Below, one piece after another: positions 22,701 through 34,288 of a stretch of DNA of 64,000 nucleotides. How positions within the stretch are numbered: the stretch's first letter is position 1; each line of letters opens with the position of its first letter. The stretch comes from Uloborus plumipes (taxonomy: Eukaryota; Arthropoda; Arachnida; Araneae; Uloboridae). Made by a program: the position numbers and the translations under genes. The notes under the pieces were generated by a model. It saw only the letters and a list, made by a program, of their open reading frames with translations, made no database searches and was not told where the DNA came from. Location of the stretch: contig JAXGGA010005595.1 in the NCBI GenBank assembly GCA_038373865.1, forward strand, positions 1 through 64,000, in the 5' to 3' direction.

Positions 22701-24235
22701 TAATACTTGTGGAAATACCCGTTCTATTTATAGGAGCAATTGTAAGAAAAAATTGTGGCATTATTCATTCAATTGTCCAGGATTAATCCCGTTAAAAATA
22801 TGGCAATATCCCGCAGGATTCTGGATCGGGATTTCCAGTCTGAAAACCCCAGTGCTGGTGTCTGCTATGAATCCATAGCGTGATTTTAATCTTGGTTGTG
22901 GTTTATTATTTTAGATTTAAACTATTTCCTCATACAAAAACTAACCAGATATTTACCGGATCTTTATACTCAAGATGGTGGAAGGCTAAGGGAATAACAG
23001 GATAAAATGTACCATGCATGGCGCGAACTATTTAACAAGAAGCGACTTAACAATAAATATTGATACATAGCAAAGCGAAGGAACGTAAGTTTTATAATTC
23101 GTCACTTGAAGACTAATAAAAGTAGGTTTTGTTCATGTATTCCTCTTAATACGCTAATACAATAGTGAATCGTTTGTTTGTCCTAGTTAAATCTTATATT
23201 GATCGGAAGTATAAAAGCCAAATATATATCCTTGTGAACATTATTTTTAACGATTTAACAATTTTAATTACTTTAAGTTGTCCTCAAATTTACTTTTCCA
23301 CTGTTAGATTTTTTTCTACCTCCAAATTTACTGTTGTTAAATAATATCGTATTAGCTATCCCTGTTTTACGGCATTTTTAGATGGAACATAACAATTTGT
23401 CTAATCGAAAAAAGTCTTCTAGTATATGTTTATGAAAAACAGTGACTTAGATTCAAAATAGCTAGAAAAAAATATAATAAAAACAACGTAACCAGACAAA
23501 AGGGAAAAAAAGAAAAGAATGTTCTTCCAAAAAATCTGCAATGCACCGCGTTTTACTCTTATTTTCTTTTCTAAATCCTATCTCCCAACCTCTACGAAAT
23601 GCAAACACTTGATGATACGTGAATGTGATAAATGGTAACCGGTATTTATAAATCATAACATTCATCTTAATGTAAATAGAATGGTGTTTATATGATTAAT
23701 GGCTACGATTTTAAAACTCGATTTGAGTGGAAGAAAATATTTTTGCAAGATTTGCTTTCCCTTTCTTAGGTAGATGGTTATTAACGACTCATCTCTGAGA
23801 ATATTTGACTGAACAAAAAGTTCATGGCCCAGTTATTTGACCCACCCAATGTTTATATGATTACTTGCATTTAATTTTGAAACACGTCATACCTTGTTTT
23901 TATTATTGTTCAACGCTTTTTTTTCCTTAATGAATAGTGCATAGTTTTCTCATAGTTTTAAACGTGGTCTGAAACGGTCTTTGTTGTGATGCATTGTTAA
24001 CTTATCTTAAAACTGATTTAGATAGAATCATTTCCAGTGAAGGGTTTGTAAGTCGTTAGCTTTTCACGAGTACGGCGAAGATTCATTCCAAAGTCAAAGG
24101 AAAAATGTAATGGCACGTCTATAAATATATGCTAAATAGGAACTTAACAAAGCATCACTGACTTAATAATCATTCTTATAATCCATTTAATTACTTAAAT
24201 GCCATGTATAAGGAATTTATATTACATGCGAAATA
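22701..24235. other. AT-rich sequence, nothing recognised
   Basis: About 1.5 kb without convincing coding potential. The 67-codon minus-strand ORF at 23462-23665 has no known features. Confidence 0.45.
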
Positions 24236-24239
24236 TTAA

Positions 24240-25114
24240 CCCTACACTGCATAGCGTTGCCAATTAGATACGTGGACTATTTTTCCTTATGGCCATGCAT
24301 AAGGCGACTCAAGCATAAAAAGCAAGTATTAAGTATCTTTAAAGTAAATATAACCATCTATTATCAGAATTGATATTTTTTAAAATGTTTTCCAACGCTT
24401 TCTTATTACATTAAAAATACAGGGTGTCCACTCCTATCGTGGACCAATAGCTAATTTCTGAACCGTTAGAGATAAGCATATAGTTTATTTAGGAAAAAAT
24501 CTCTAAATTACGAAAGGAATTTTGGGTCTATTCAATGTTTTTCAAAAAATCAAATTTTGAAAGAGTTACGAAATTTAGATTTTTATACAGCCCCCCAGTC
24601 CTATCAATCATGTTTAGTAAAACATTCTTGACACTATAACGTTTAAAACTAAAAAAAAATCACTGTTCTACTACAAAAATTGGCCGAGTTATGACGTTTT
24701 GAAAAATCAAGATTTTGAAGGATTTCGCATACGGTCCCTTAAGCGATCTCTCGATGACGTCATGAAACAATGCAAAATCTTGATTTTTCAAAACGTCATA
24801 ACTCGGTCAATTTTTGTGGTAGAACAGTAATTTTTTTTTAGTTTTAAACGTTACAGTGTCAAGAATATTTTACTAAATATGATTGATAGGACTGGGGGGC
24901 TGTATAAAAATCTAAATTTCGTAACTCTTTCAAAATTTGATTTTTTGAGAAACACTGAATAGACCCAAAATTCCTTTCGTAATTTAGAGATTTTTTCCTA
25001 AATGAACTATATGCTTATCTCTAACGGTTTAGAAATTAGCTATTGGTCCACGATAGGAGTGGACACCCTGTATATACATGCCTTTCAAAGAACAAAAAAT
25101 CATGCAGTGTAGGG
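24240..25114. mobile_element. TTAA-flanked miniature element, split by a foldback
   Basis: Begins CCCTACACTGCAT after TTAA (24236-24239) and ends ATGCAGTGTAGGG before TTAA (25115-25118), perfect 13 bp inverted ends with a piggyBac-type target. Without the nested foldback (24420-25070) it is about 220 bp, close to its relative at 28560-28788. No coding capacity. Confidence 0.85.
24420..25070. mobile_element. 651 bp foldback element, copy 1
   Basis: Flanked by TA (24418-24419 and 25071-25072) with ends CAGGGTGTCCACTCCTATCG and its near-perfect inverse. The arms pair for about 300 bp each and meet around a small asymmetric centre containing GATCTCTCGATGACGTCATG. A shorter copy lies at 50188-50695. 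TA targets and CAGGGTG ends suggest Tc1/mariner-type mobilisation, which is inference. Confidence 0.88.
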
Positions 25115-25261
25115 TTAAAATTACATTTGAAAGAATACCAGCAACGTCTTTGTTCGCGATAAAAAAATAACTGTGATAAAAGTTACCGCGTTTACACTAG
25201 CGTGTTTTCTACACAAAACACCTCATCATTAACTATATTTAAAATTGAGAAATATATATTA

Positions 25262-25478
25262 AAATTGAGACGTAAATACTCCCATTACACAGCACTACTG
25301 GGTCCCCCGTACCAGCCCGTGGCTCAAAATGTTGAATGGTGCCCTGAGGATCCATTTACCTAACAGCGAACCCATGGTACCCATTAGTGAACACGAAGGA
25401 TCATTGACCAGCTGGTATCGAACCAAGGCCTCTATAGACTCCATTTAAACATTTTACCGATCTGGCTACCTTGCTTGT
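25262..25478 (-). mobile_element. tRNA-derived SINE
   Basis: On the minus strand an A-box-like TAGCCAGATCGG (25457-25468) is followed about 45 bases later by the B-box GGTTCGATACC (25414-25424), the RNA polymerase III promoter pattern of a tRNA head. A G/C-richer body follows to about 25262. The region is not a functional tRNA, since the anticodon and acceptor stems do not fold properly. Confidence 0.65.
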
Positions 25479-26573
25479 TTTAGATGCAGTTTGCCAATGT
25501 AACAAATACCGTTACTTTTTTTTTTTTGCAAAATAATTATTGGTTTTCTAAATACTTTATATTTTAATTAAGAGATAATTTTAAATTATAAACGATGGAT
25601 GAGCATTAAATCGACACTTTTGAGCCTATGAAAAAGTCATTATTGTTATCTGTACTGAGTCTTTTAAAATATGAAATAGTAATGTTATAATTATAAGTTT
25701 GCAATGTTGTTGAAATTGATAATTAACTATTGATATAACAGATCTTACTTCGAATTACTAAATTAAAAACTCCGAATATTGTTCAAAAGTTTCATTTGAA
25801 CTATAGTTCTTGTCCCCTATAAATGTGTCAAAATTAAAAATGTTAGTTTACACTATTTTCACACTATTTATAGTGTCATGTAGTGAATGTTTTTGTTAAA
25901 AGTTACAGTTGAACATTATTCTTTGAGAAATAAAAAATATTACACTTCAATCTGACGTTGACTAAAACTAATATATGTAACTGTCATGTAACCGATTTTC
26001 ATTTTGTCAAACAACTGAAAATTATCTAATTCCCCGGATCTTTATATTATAATTCGCTAGAAAGTCAGCCTGATTTTTAATATAGATAACTTACAATTAT
26101 GTTTCTAAGGATTTAAAAAAAGAGCGTTTTCCAAGTATAAGATCCTTTTGTACTATAAAGCCATTCAATAATATATAACTCAAACAAATTGCAATTTTAA
26201 CACATTTGAACTTCAAATACTGTCTGAATTTGCTCTGTAGTCATTCACAGAATTAGAACATGTGCTTTTTTCATCTTGGATACAGCAATTTTGAATGAGA
26301 TTTGGCTCCTTAGGGACCTGGCGATAAATTATGCAATTGATGAAATATTTCACATTTAAATAGGATAATAACTTTTTTTTAAATTGCTTATCCATGTTAT
26401 GTATTATCTTAAACTTTAATGAACATTTAGGGGCGAGGTGGTTTACGAGCAGTTTTATTAATTCATTTAGTTATTTTTTTATTTTTCAATAGAGAGTTTA
26501 ACCCTAAGTAAAAGAGGACTTGGTGTTCGTAAGAAAAGTTTTTGACTAATTCTTTTTCGCTTTAAACTTTTAA
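25479..26573. other. AT-rich sequence, nothing recognised
   Basis: No gene or repeat end could be supported. Confidence 0.45.
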
Positions 26574-27086
26574 CCCATTTATGCCAAGTAGCCTAAAAAC
26601 GAGACGCTTGGTAGTTATTGCATTCAAAAACCTGTAATGTGTACATCATTTTACTGAAGCTGTTTTCCACAAGTTAAATACTTCTTCTTGAGAAAACCAG
26701 TCAGAGCCACTATTTGGACATCAGAGTTTATTCATTGACAACTATTTTAAGACAAAGCAGTCAAGCAACGATCCAGCATGGGTAGCCACAGAAAGTAAGT
26801 TTTTTTTGCGAGTTTTTTTTAATAAAATTAAACTATTTTAAAATGATTTGCTTAAAATTGATCAGATATGCCTTCTGTAATGTTATTTTGCAAAAGTAAA
26901 GTCAAGTCAGGGCTTATTTTGCTCACATATCTGCAAAATATCCCATAAACAGGACTTTAAATAACTTACTAAATATGGCAACTGCGAAATATTTCAAACC
27001 TAAAATGTATATAAACCACTCCAAGGAAGAGTTTTAAGCAGATAAAAATTGAAAAAATTGTTAAATAAAACTTGGGCATAAATCGG
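26574..27086. mobile_element. TTAA-flanked piggyBac-type miniature element
   Basis: 513 bp between TTAA at 26570-26573 and 27087-27090. The left end CCCATTTATGCCAAG pairs with the right end CTTGGGCATAAATCGG. The end sequence resembles that of the piggyBac at 9934 (CCCTTTAAATGCC). No transposase remnant was seen. Confidence 0.8.
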
Positions 27087-27936
27087 TTAATATCTTAACT
27101 TTGCACTTCATTTTGAGCATTTTTGCAATTGAAAGTATGTATGTAGGACGAACGGTTGCAAAAATAAAGGTCATGCAAGCTAGAATGAAATACCCGGTAT
27201 AATGCAACATTTATTTTTTTTCTAATTTACCAGAAATAGCAGTTTAATATTTTTCCGTCTCGATAACGAACGTATCTTACGAGATACATCCATTACTGAA
27301 AATAAAATGACATTGAAACAATGCTTTGCAAACTTTTGAATTTAATTGCTATATATATATGTAGAGTTCATTTACGTTATAAAGTTCATGTAATGAAACA
27401 TCTACCCATAGTTGCAATTTTGTGGGATGTTTTGTGCAAAATAGATCCTTCCGTGGAATTGCCCTGTTACATTTAACTGTGTTGGGAGTTTGTATCCCAC
27501 CGTGCGTCTATTCTCTCAGGACATGAATCTATTGATAACAGATATGGACTACAGTGCCGTGCTTGCGTATACTTGCATTTAATTCGGATGGTAGACTACG
27601 ATTTTGTGCGTCCCCCCCTCTTTTGGCGAAAACCACGAGATGTGGGACATTCATCTCAATGACAGATTGCTTATTGGATTGCAATCACCTCTCCATGATG
27701 CAAAGTACACCCATCTATTCATATACTCCAATTCGCTTCATATATATTCGGAATTTAGGTTCTGCAAACAGCTAGATAATGAATGCATTCGGTATTTTTG
27801 AAGGACTTTAGATGAATGTTTCTTTACGACGAATTTAAATATGCTTAAATTTAAGCAGAAGCCGTGTGTATATAATCTAACTTGAAAAAAGAAAACAGTA
27901 TTGTTTTTAGATGATTTATAATTACCGACTAATAAA
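27087..27936. other. No gene recognised
   Basis: Two overlapping ORFs of 65-73 codons lie at 27554-27801 in a slightly less AT-rich stretch. Neither has a known motif. Confidence 0.4.
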
Positions 27937-28149
27937 ACACGACAAAAATAAACTGTTGTTTTTACAGCATAATACTGACAACAGAGGTGACAATTTAAAA
28001 CTGTAAAATGTAGTTATAAACTAAAAGTAGCTGTAGTACATATATTACTAACAACTTAACAGTTTATTACTGTGCATTTTGCAGTTTTAAGATAAAACCT
28101 CTGCTGCCAGCATTATAATGTAAAAACAACAGTTTTTTTTTTTGAGTGT
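27937..28149. mobile_element. ~213 bp palindromic miniature element
   Basis: The left part AAACTGTTGTTTTTACAGCA and the right part TAATGTAAAAACAACAGTTT are inverted copies, as are GACAACAGAGGT and ACCTCTGCTGCC further in. The outer ends ACACGACAAAAA and TTTTTTTGAGTGT are less well matched. No coding capacity. Confidence 0.65.
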
Positions 28150-28559
28150 ACGGATTTTAAAGAAAAAAGAAAAAAACTCGCTGCATTTAATATTTTTGTT
28201 GACTTCTACTTGAAAGGTAGTAAATTCTGAAAATGTATTTCAAAACATCCTATCAAGTGCAGCTTTTTCTGCAGAAGAAAAGTAAGTGATAAAACTAATA
28301 CGCTCTTTTGAACAGATCAACAAAAACATATGTACACAACTGGTTAAAGGCAGACGAACAACAAGAGAGTAAAATAATAGTCAATATCGTTAGCGAGGGA
28401 AATGAAGCAAGAGATGATAATGAAAACTGACTTTGAAAATTATTTTTACTGACGAACAAAAAATTATCTGAATTTCCATTAAATATGTACAACACGATCA
28501 TGTATAAATCAAAAAGGTTTTAGTCTGTAACAAATACAGTTAAGGACTTTTTTACAAAA

Positions 28560-28788
28560 CCCTACACTGCATCGTGTTGCCAATTGGATACATAGACAAT
28601 TTTTCCTTCTTATGACAACAGAATGTAGACATAAGGCAACTCAATACAAAGCAAGTATTAGGTATCTTTAATGCATTTATTACCGTTTATCCTCAAAAAA
28701 AATTGTTGAATATTTTTTCATGTTTTCTTATTACATTGAAAAGCATATTTCTTTTTCAAAGAAAAATTTAAAAACATGCAGTGTAGGG
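28560..28788. mobile_element. 229 bp miniature element, relative of 24240-25114
   Basis: Starts CCCTACACTGCATCG and ends CATGCAGTGTAGGG. The interior matches the TTAA element at 24240 with about 80-85% identity by eye, and shows its state before the foldback inserted. Its own flanks (AAAA and GTTT) are not TTAA, so its target duplication has decayed or it arrived otherwise. Confidence 0.8.
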
Positions 28789-30047
28789 GTTTGAAAGTTA
28801 TCTTTAACTACCCTTAAAAATACGAATTGCATGTGATGTGACTTTTGCTATTGATAACAGTTATGCAAACCAACGCGAATTCAGTTAATTCGTTAAAATC
28901 TTGTTAAGCATTTTTAGTAAGTTTGAATCTGCAGTACACATACCTTTAGCGCAATACTTCTATTCTAAAACAGTATTAATATATTTATAATTACGTTTAT
29001 TCTACCAATATCGACCTTACCCCAGAAAGATCATTATCGTTGTTTCAGCCAACTAATTGGGGAAAGGAGAAAACAGCTGTTATTGCTATTTGAATGAAAT
29101 TCGCTAAGTTAAATAAATCAAGTGACAGTGCTTTTGACTTTTAGACAAACCCTATCGTCTAGCCACAACTGACAGTTAATAAATTATAAAGGACATCCAT
29201 TAGCTGCCATCAAGTAAGGGACACTGAATTTGATTCTTTTGTTTTTCTTGATGGAGAACAGGTGCTGTTCATGCTTAATTTAGTTATTTGATGAAATACG
29301 ATAGCGGATCACAGAAGCTCCTTTTGATATTGTCTTATTATTTCACAACACACATTTAACATACGTGTGCTATAATAACAATGCATCGAATGAGTACTTC
29401 AGTATATGCATAAGAGTACAGCAATTTCGAGTGAATTATTTTCATAGTTATTTTACTTTTAGCAGCACCATTCATGTTATATATAGTATTATAAATGTAT
29501 TAACATCTAAATCAAATGAAAAAAAAAACTTCTAAAGTTTAGCACTATTATCTAAAATTAAGAGCTTATAGTAGATAAATTATTTAAACTAAATTATTAA
29601 CCTAGTTCATAGTGACCTTGCCACTCAAGAACACTTTAAACCCAGTGGGTTACGTGGAGTACAACTCAGCATGATTATAATTAAAGTTCCAATTGCAAAG
29701 CGCATTTTTAATTTAAAAATTAACTTTCTCCTCCTCACAACACCTCTTACCGTATAACCTTAGGTTATTATTACCTCTCTTTCTTAGGTTATTTAAAAAC
29801 CCCTGGTAAGAATGACTTGATGTTTCACAGAACTGACGTGAGGTCATGAAATTTCAAGGTAGTTTAGGGGGGAAGCAAACTGAAGGAATTAGATATGCGG
29901 GGAAATATTGTTAGTAAGAAATAAACAATATATTCAAGGAACTTGCATTACCTTTAACACATCAGTAGACAAATTACGTGTTAAAGAGAAAAACTTAGTG
30001 TGGTGAAAGAAACAGAAGAGCTTATTGAAACAAAAACATTACCGATA
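28789..30047. other. AT-rich sequence, nothing recognised
   Basis: No gene and no element ends could be supported in this stretch or in the gap 28150-28559. Confidence 0.45.
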
Positions 30048-30684
30048 ACACCGGTCAACACAATTTTTGAGTCTGGCTTCTGAGTATGAAATTTTATTTG
30101 GTTTTATGTTTCTAATAAAGGAAAAAATAATTTTTTCGATCAAAGTTTGTTTCTGTAGAAATTATGGGTTTTTTTTAGATTTTTAACAGAAACACATGAT
30201 TTTTTCAATGACACAAGTAAAAAAATGTTTTCTGAACATCAGGTTTTTAAAATTTAAATATAAGAAAAACATAATAGCACAAAAACGTAAAATAATGAAA
30301 AGCCAAGCTCAAACTTAATAATAGACACAAGAATGCTTGTTTTCCAAATGTTCTCTTATTCTTTGCTGTTGTTATCACAAAAAACAACAGATCTTGCAGA
30401 CGATAAATAAATTAAATAATTTGAAGAAATTGCAGACGATAAAAAAACTCAAAAATAGCAAATGTAAAACTCAGCAGACGATAATTTTACCAACAAAATT
30501 TTAAAAAATCGATGGAAGTCATTTTTTCTTTAGCCAAGCAATTAAAACCTTCAAAGTGACCTGAAACAGTCAAAAACAAACTTTAAAAGCCAAGAATGGA
30601 TATTTGAGTCTTTTTCGATGCCTATTATCAGAATTCATGCATTAAAACAGAAACTCCGAAAAAAAAAATTGTTGACCGGGGTGT
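30048..30684. mobile_element. 637 bp element with ACACCGGTCAACA ends
   Basis: The left end ACACCGGTCAACACAATTTT and the right end AATTGTTGACCGGGGTGT are imperfect inverted copies. GCAGACGATAA occurs three times inside (near 30395, 30434 and 30476). No transposase ORF. No firm target duplication. Confidence 0.6.
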
Positions 30685-30948
30685 AATTAATGTATATGGC
30701 GAATACAAAAAATACCTTTGTGCGATTGATGTGAACTTTTAATCCAACGTTAAAGAAGCACAACTATACAGGTATACTGCAGACACGTGTTTCGAGGCTA
30801 GAAGAAACCCTTTTTTCAATGCAAGAAGTGTGAGCTTTAGGATGAAGAATCATCCGATACAAGCAACACGGAGGAACAAAAGACAGTATAAATAGCGAAA
30901 ACTGGATATTAACAAAACAAACAACCTACCTGTATATTTTCGCTTTTT
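30685..30948. other. Short unassigned stretch
   Basis: Nothing recognised. It borders the repeat starting at 30949. Confidence 0.4.
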
Positions 30949-31146
30949 AGCCTACTTTCCCGTTGAAAATAAAAGAAAGACGAAAAAAGTATTAAAAATA
31001 GCTTAATGCATCTAAAAAATATCGCCAAGTCCAAAAACTATTGCCAAGTTAAAAAAATATCGCCAAGTTAAAAAAATAAGAAGGTGAAATGAATATCGAA
31101 AAATTAAAAATTTGAAAGTAGGGTATTGAGATGGGGAATTTGTGCG

Positions 31147-31204
31147 TCGGTCGGTCGGTCTGTCGGTCGGTCGGTCTGTCGGTCTGTCGGTCTGTCTGTC
31201 TGTC
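31147..31204. repeat. GGTC/TGTC microsatellite
   Basis: An imperfect run of GGTC and TGTC tetramers. It reads as a repeated Asp-Arg-Gln-Thr string on the minus strand, which explains a spurious ORF. The homologous tract near 44594-44622 is shorter. Confidence 0.9.
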
Positions 31205-31213
31205 CCCCCCTAA

Positions 31214-32230
31214 TAACTTTTGAATGAACATTCCGATTTGGACAAACTTTTTTTTGTTGGAAAGATCTCGGTGAGTACAGCTCATTCCCATATTTGATTT
31301 TTCGATTTGAACAATTTTTGGTTCAACTTTAAACCGTTGAAACAACCTATCCCGAGATGCTAACTTTTGAGTGAACAGTCCGATTTGGACAAACTTTTTT
31401 TTGTTCGAAAGATCTTTTCAAGGATACTTCATTCCCGTATCTATATTTTCGATTTGAACAATTTTTCGTTCAACATTGAACCGTTCAAACAAGCTGTTAC
31501 TCCTAATAACTTTTGAATGAACAGTCCGATTTAAACAAACTTTTTTTTGTTCGAAGCATCTCGGCAAGGATATTTTATTACCGTGTTTAAATTTTCAATT
31601 TAAACATTTTTGGTTCAACATTGAACCGTTTAAGCAACCTTTCTCCACCTAATAACTTTTGAGTGAACCGTCCGAATGGAATAAACTTTTTTTTGTTCGT
31701 AAGATCTCGGCGAGTAAAGCTCATTCCCACATTTGATTTTTCGATTTGAGCAATTTTTGGTTCAACTTTGAACCGTTCAAACAACCTGTCCCTCGATGCT
31801 AACTTTTGAGTGAACAATCCGATTGGAAAAAACTTTTTTTTGTTCGAAAGATCTTTTCAAGGATACTTCATTCCCGTATTCCCGTATTTACATTTCCGAT
31901 TTGAATAATTTTTCGTTCAACATTGAACCGCTCAATCAAGTTGTCATCACCCCTAATAACTTTTGAGTGAACAGTCCGATTTAAATAAACATTTTTTTTG
32001 TTCGAAGGATCTCAGCAAGGATACTTCATTACCGTATTTAAATTTTCCATTTGAACTTTTTTCGTTCAACATTGAACCGTTCAAGCAACCTTTCTCCACC
32101 TAATAACTTTTGAGTGAACCGTCCGAATGGAATAAACTTTTTTTTGTTTGAAAGATCTCGGAGAGGCTTTCCCATACATTCCCATATTTCGCTTTTTGAT
32201 TTGAACTATTTTTCGTTCAATATTGAACCG
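31214..32230. repeat. Seven ~146 bp tandem units with trimer order
   Basis: Units start near 31214, 31362, 31505, 31650, 31797, 31953 and 32099. Each carries TAACTTTTGAGTGAACAGTC, CGATTTGGACAAAC, TTTTTTTTGTTCGAAAGATC and CAACATTGAACCGTTCAA. The leads cycle (GATGC, then CCTAAT, then CTCCACCTAAT) in units 2-4 and again in 5-7. This gives a ~440 bp higher-order block present twice here and once at 44780-45200. Confidence 0.85.
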
Positions 32231-32231
32231 T

Positions 32232-32629
32232 TCAGAAAAAAATTAACATTAGCGTCTACGGGGAATTTAAGTTGAATGTTGATCCTGAACTTAAAGTCGG
32301 ATTTTCTTCAAAGTAACTTTGTAAGAAAATAGTTTTGATAAATAATGTTTGTAAAGTACTTTTCTGAGTAATCTGGTGTGAGGACTGATTCAGACTCCGA
32401 CTCCGCAAACATGGCGAAATGCAGGCTCAGAAAAAAAATTAACATTAGCGTCTACGGGGAATTTAAGTTGAATGTTGATCCTGAACTTAAAGTCGGATTT
32501 CCTTCAAACTAACTTTGTAAGAAAATTGTTTTAATAAATAATGTTTGTAAAGTACTTTTCTGAGTAATCTTCTGTGAGTACTCTGATTCCGACTCCGACT
32601 CCGCAAACATGGCGGAAATGCAGGCTCAG
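32232..32629. repeat. ~198 bp tandem duplication
   Basis: Two consecutive units, 32232-32427 and 32428-32626, each starting CAGAAAAAAA.TTAACATTAG and ending GACTCCGCAAACATGGCG. The other family copy has one unit (about 45207-45410). Confidence 0.85.
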
Positions 32630-32995
32630 AAAAAAAAAGACTGACTGTGTAGACGATTTTTTGTTTATTTATTCATTTGTTTTATTTTATTTATAATTAT
32701 TATTTTTTTTTGGCAGACGATTTTTTTGTAACAAAAATTTTTCATTCACGAGAACATTTTATTCTTTATTTATATTTCACAACTGGCAAGGGATTAAAAG
32801 TGAAATTCGAGACATTTTATTAACGGACAAGTTTTTTTTTTTCTTTTTTTTTTTTTTCTTTCTTTGATAAAATGTGTTTTGATGCTCTTTGTACTTTTAT
32901 TTTTTTATTTATTTATTTTATTATTATTATTATTATTATTATTTTTTTTTTTTTGAAAACGATGGATGATTTTTTTCTACGGAGGAACTGTAACA

Positions 32996-33146
32996 GTTAG
33001 GGCCATGCTCCACATCAGCGTAAAACGCGACCGAAACTGAAGGCAGAAACCGAAAATCCGGGAACTTTCCATAGGAACACCATTGAATCCATTTTACGCT
33101 TCTGCGTAATTTTTCTGCCTACGTTGATGTGGAGCATGGCCCTAAC
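32996..33146. mobile_element. 151 bp miniature element, absent from the sister repeat
   Basis: Ends GTTAGGGCCATGCTCCACAT and its inverse ATGTGGAGCATGGCCCTAAC. The sister copy reads GTAACAGTTACTCTTTAAAA at the matching place (about 45798-45817), so the insertion is directly visible. The exact target duplication is ambiguous because GTTA/TAAC is palindromic with the flank. Confidence 0.85.
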
Positions 33147-33380
33147 ACTCTTTAAAAGGTGCGACAAAACATTATTTATTCGTTAATTACTTTTTACGTG
33201 TCTATTTCATCTGATGAGAGGGGTATATTTTGCTTTTCGAAATCCGCTCTAAGTGCTAAAAAGGTATGTTTGACATAATTTTCAGTCTCAGATAATCAAG
33301 AGAATAATGATCAGATGCGAGAATGTCGATGTCGATGTACGGGAAAGTATGCTCGTTTAGTTCTTGACAAAACTTCTTGT

Positions 33381-34225
33381 TTAACGTTGGATTAAAACTT
33401 CACAAATGTATGTGGTGTTCAATACGCCGTTGGCCTTGTTACGCTGCTAGTTGGGAGCGTGAAACAGTGCGTTTTAAGAATAGACGAGAGTTTTCACTGT
33501 CTTTTTTTGCATCACACAGATATGTCTTCGGTGAGCGTGCATTATCTTAGTAATTAGCCTCCAATATTGTGCCACTACCCTGACAGCGTCGTTGTGTAGG
33601 CTGATCATTGAAAGTGATTCCAAGTGATTGAACATCTCGTATTTTTTATGAAAAAATAAGGATTAAAAAGAATTTTGTTAAACGAATTGGCAGTAGTTAC
33701 TTTCTTCTACGCATTTATAAAAAGAAAACAATCAGCTCGACCACTGATTGCGGTGTTCATTCACTAGGTGTGTACACTTTTTTCCATTTAACCCTCCAAA
33801 GAACCTCGTGCAGAACCAAACAAGTTTCATGAAATTGTTTAAGAATAATTCAACTGAAATATTTTTACTGTCTATGGCAAATGCCAGTTTCGAACGATGA
33901 TATTACTTTTTGAAAATGATACTGCCTTAAAATGTTCATTCAGCTATATAGCAAAGTTAGGAAATATATTTTTAATTTATCAAGCGAACTTCCATGGCAT
34001 CACCACTGCTAGTGTGAAATATGAACACATTTGAGTAATTGTTTTTCATTTAGTTGTGAAGTCATTTTCAAATCGCAACTTTGATTATGAAGATAATGTA
34101 TCATTTTTAAACTTAAAGCTGCATTTTGAAACAGAAAATAAGTAAATAGTATTAAAATATATATATATTAATTGAAAACAATCAACTGAACTAATTAATA
34201 CGTGTTTTAAAATATAAATTAAACA

Positions 34226-34228
<3 letters not shown>
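33381..34228. other. No gene; contains one old dispersed repeat
   Basis: 33690-33830 is the partner of 18890-19010. 33420-33620 is somewhat CpG-richer and has no ORF. The rest is AT-rich. Confidence 0.45.

Positions 34229-34287
<59 letters not shown>
34229..34287. repeat. (AT)n microsatellite
   Basis: About 59 bp of pure AT ending exactly at the 3' terminus of the minus-strand Helitron. Confidence 0.95.

Positions 34288-34288
<1 letters not shown>

Larger units (their letters stand above)
30949..33380. repeat. Composite dispersed repeat, copy 1 (~2.4 kb)
   Basis: Begins AGCCTACTTTCCCGT. An inverted form (ACGGGAAAGTATGCT, one mismatch) lies 27 bp before the right edge at about 33380. The same arrangement recurs at 44414-46040. 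Contents in order: AT-rich lead, GGTC/TGTC microsatellite, seven ~146 bp units, two ~198 bp units ending GACTCCGACTCCGCAAACAT, T-rich spacer, and a 3' part with GATGTCGATGTACGGG. Copy 1 is longer by three units, one ~198 bp unit and a 151 bp insertion. It encodes no protein. A DNA transposon is possible given the inverted ends, but is unproven. Confidence 0.8.

Noticed and set aside
31140..32230. Regularly spaced repeats resembling a CRISPR array
   Set aside because: Units are ~146 bp and homologous throughout, with no short repeats alternating with unique spacers, no cas genes and an animal-type context.
30949..33380. Polinton/Maverick because the ends begin AG and end CT
   Set aside because: Too short, no polymerase, integrase or capsid genes, and no 6 bp target duplication could be shown.
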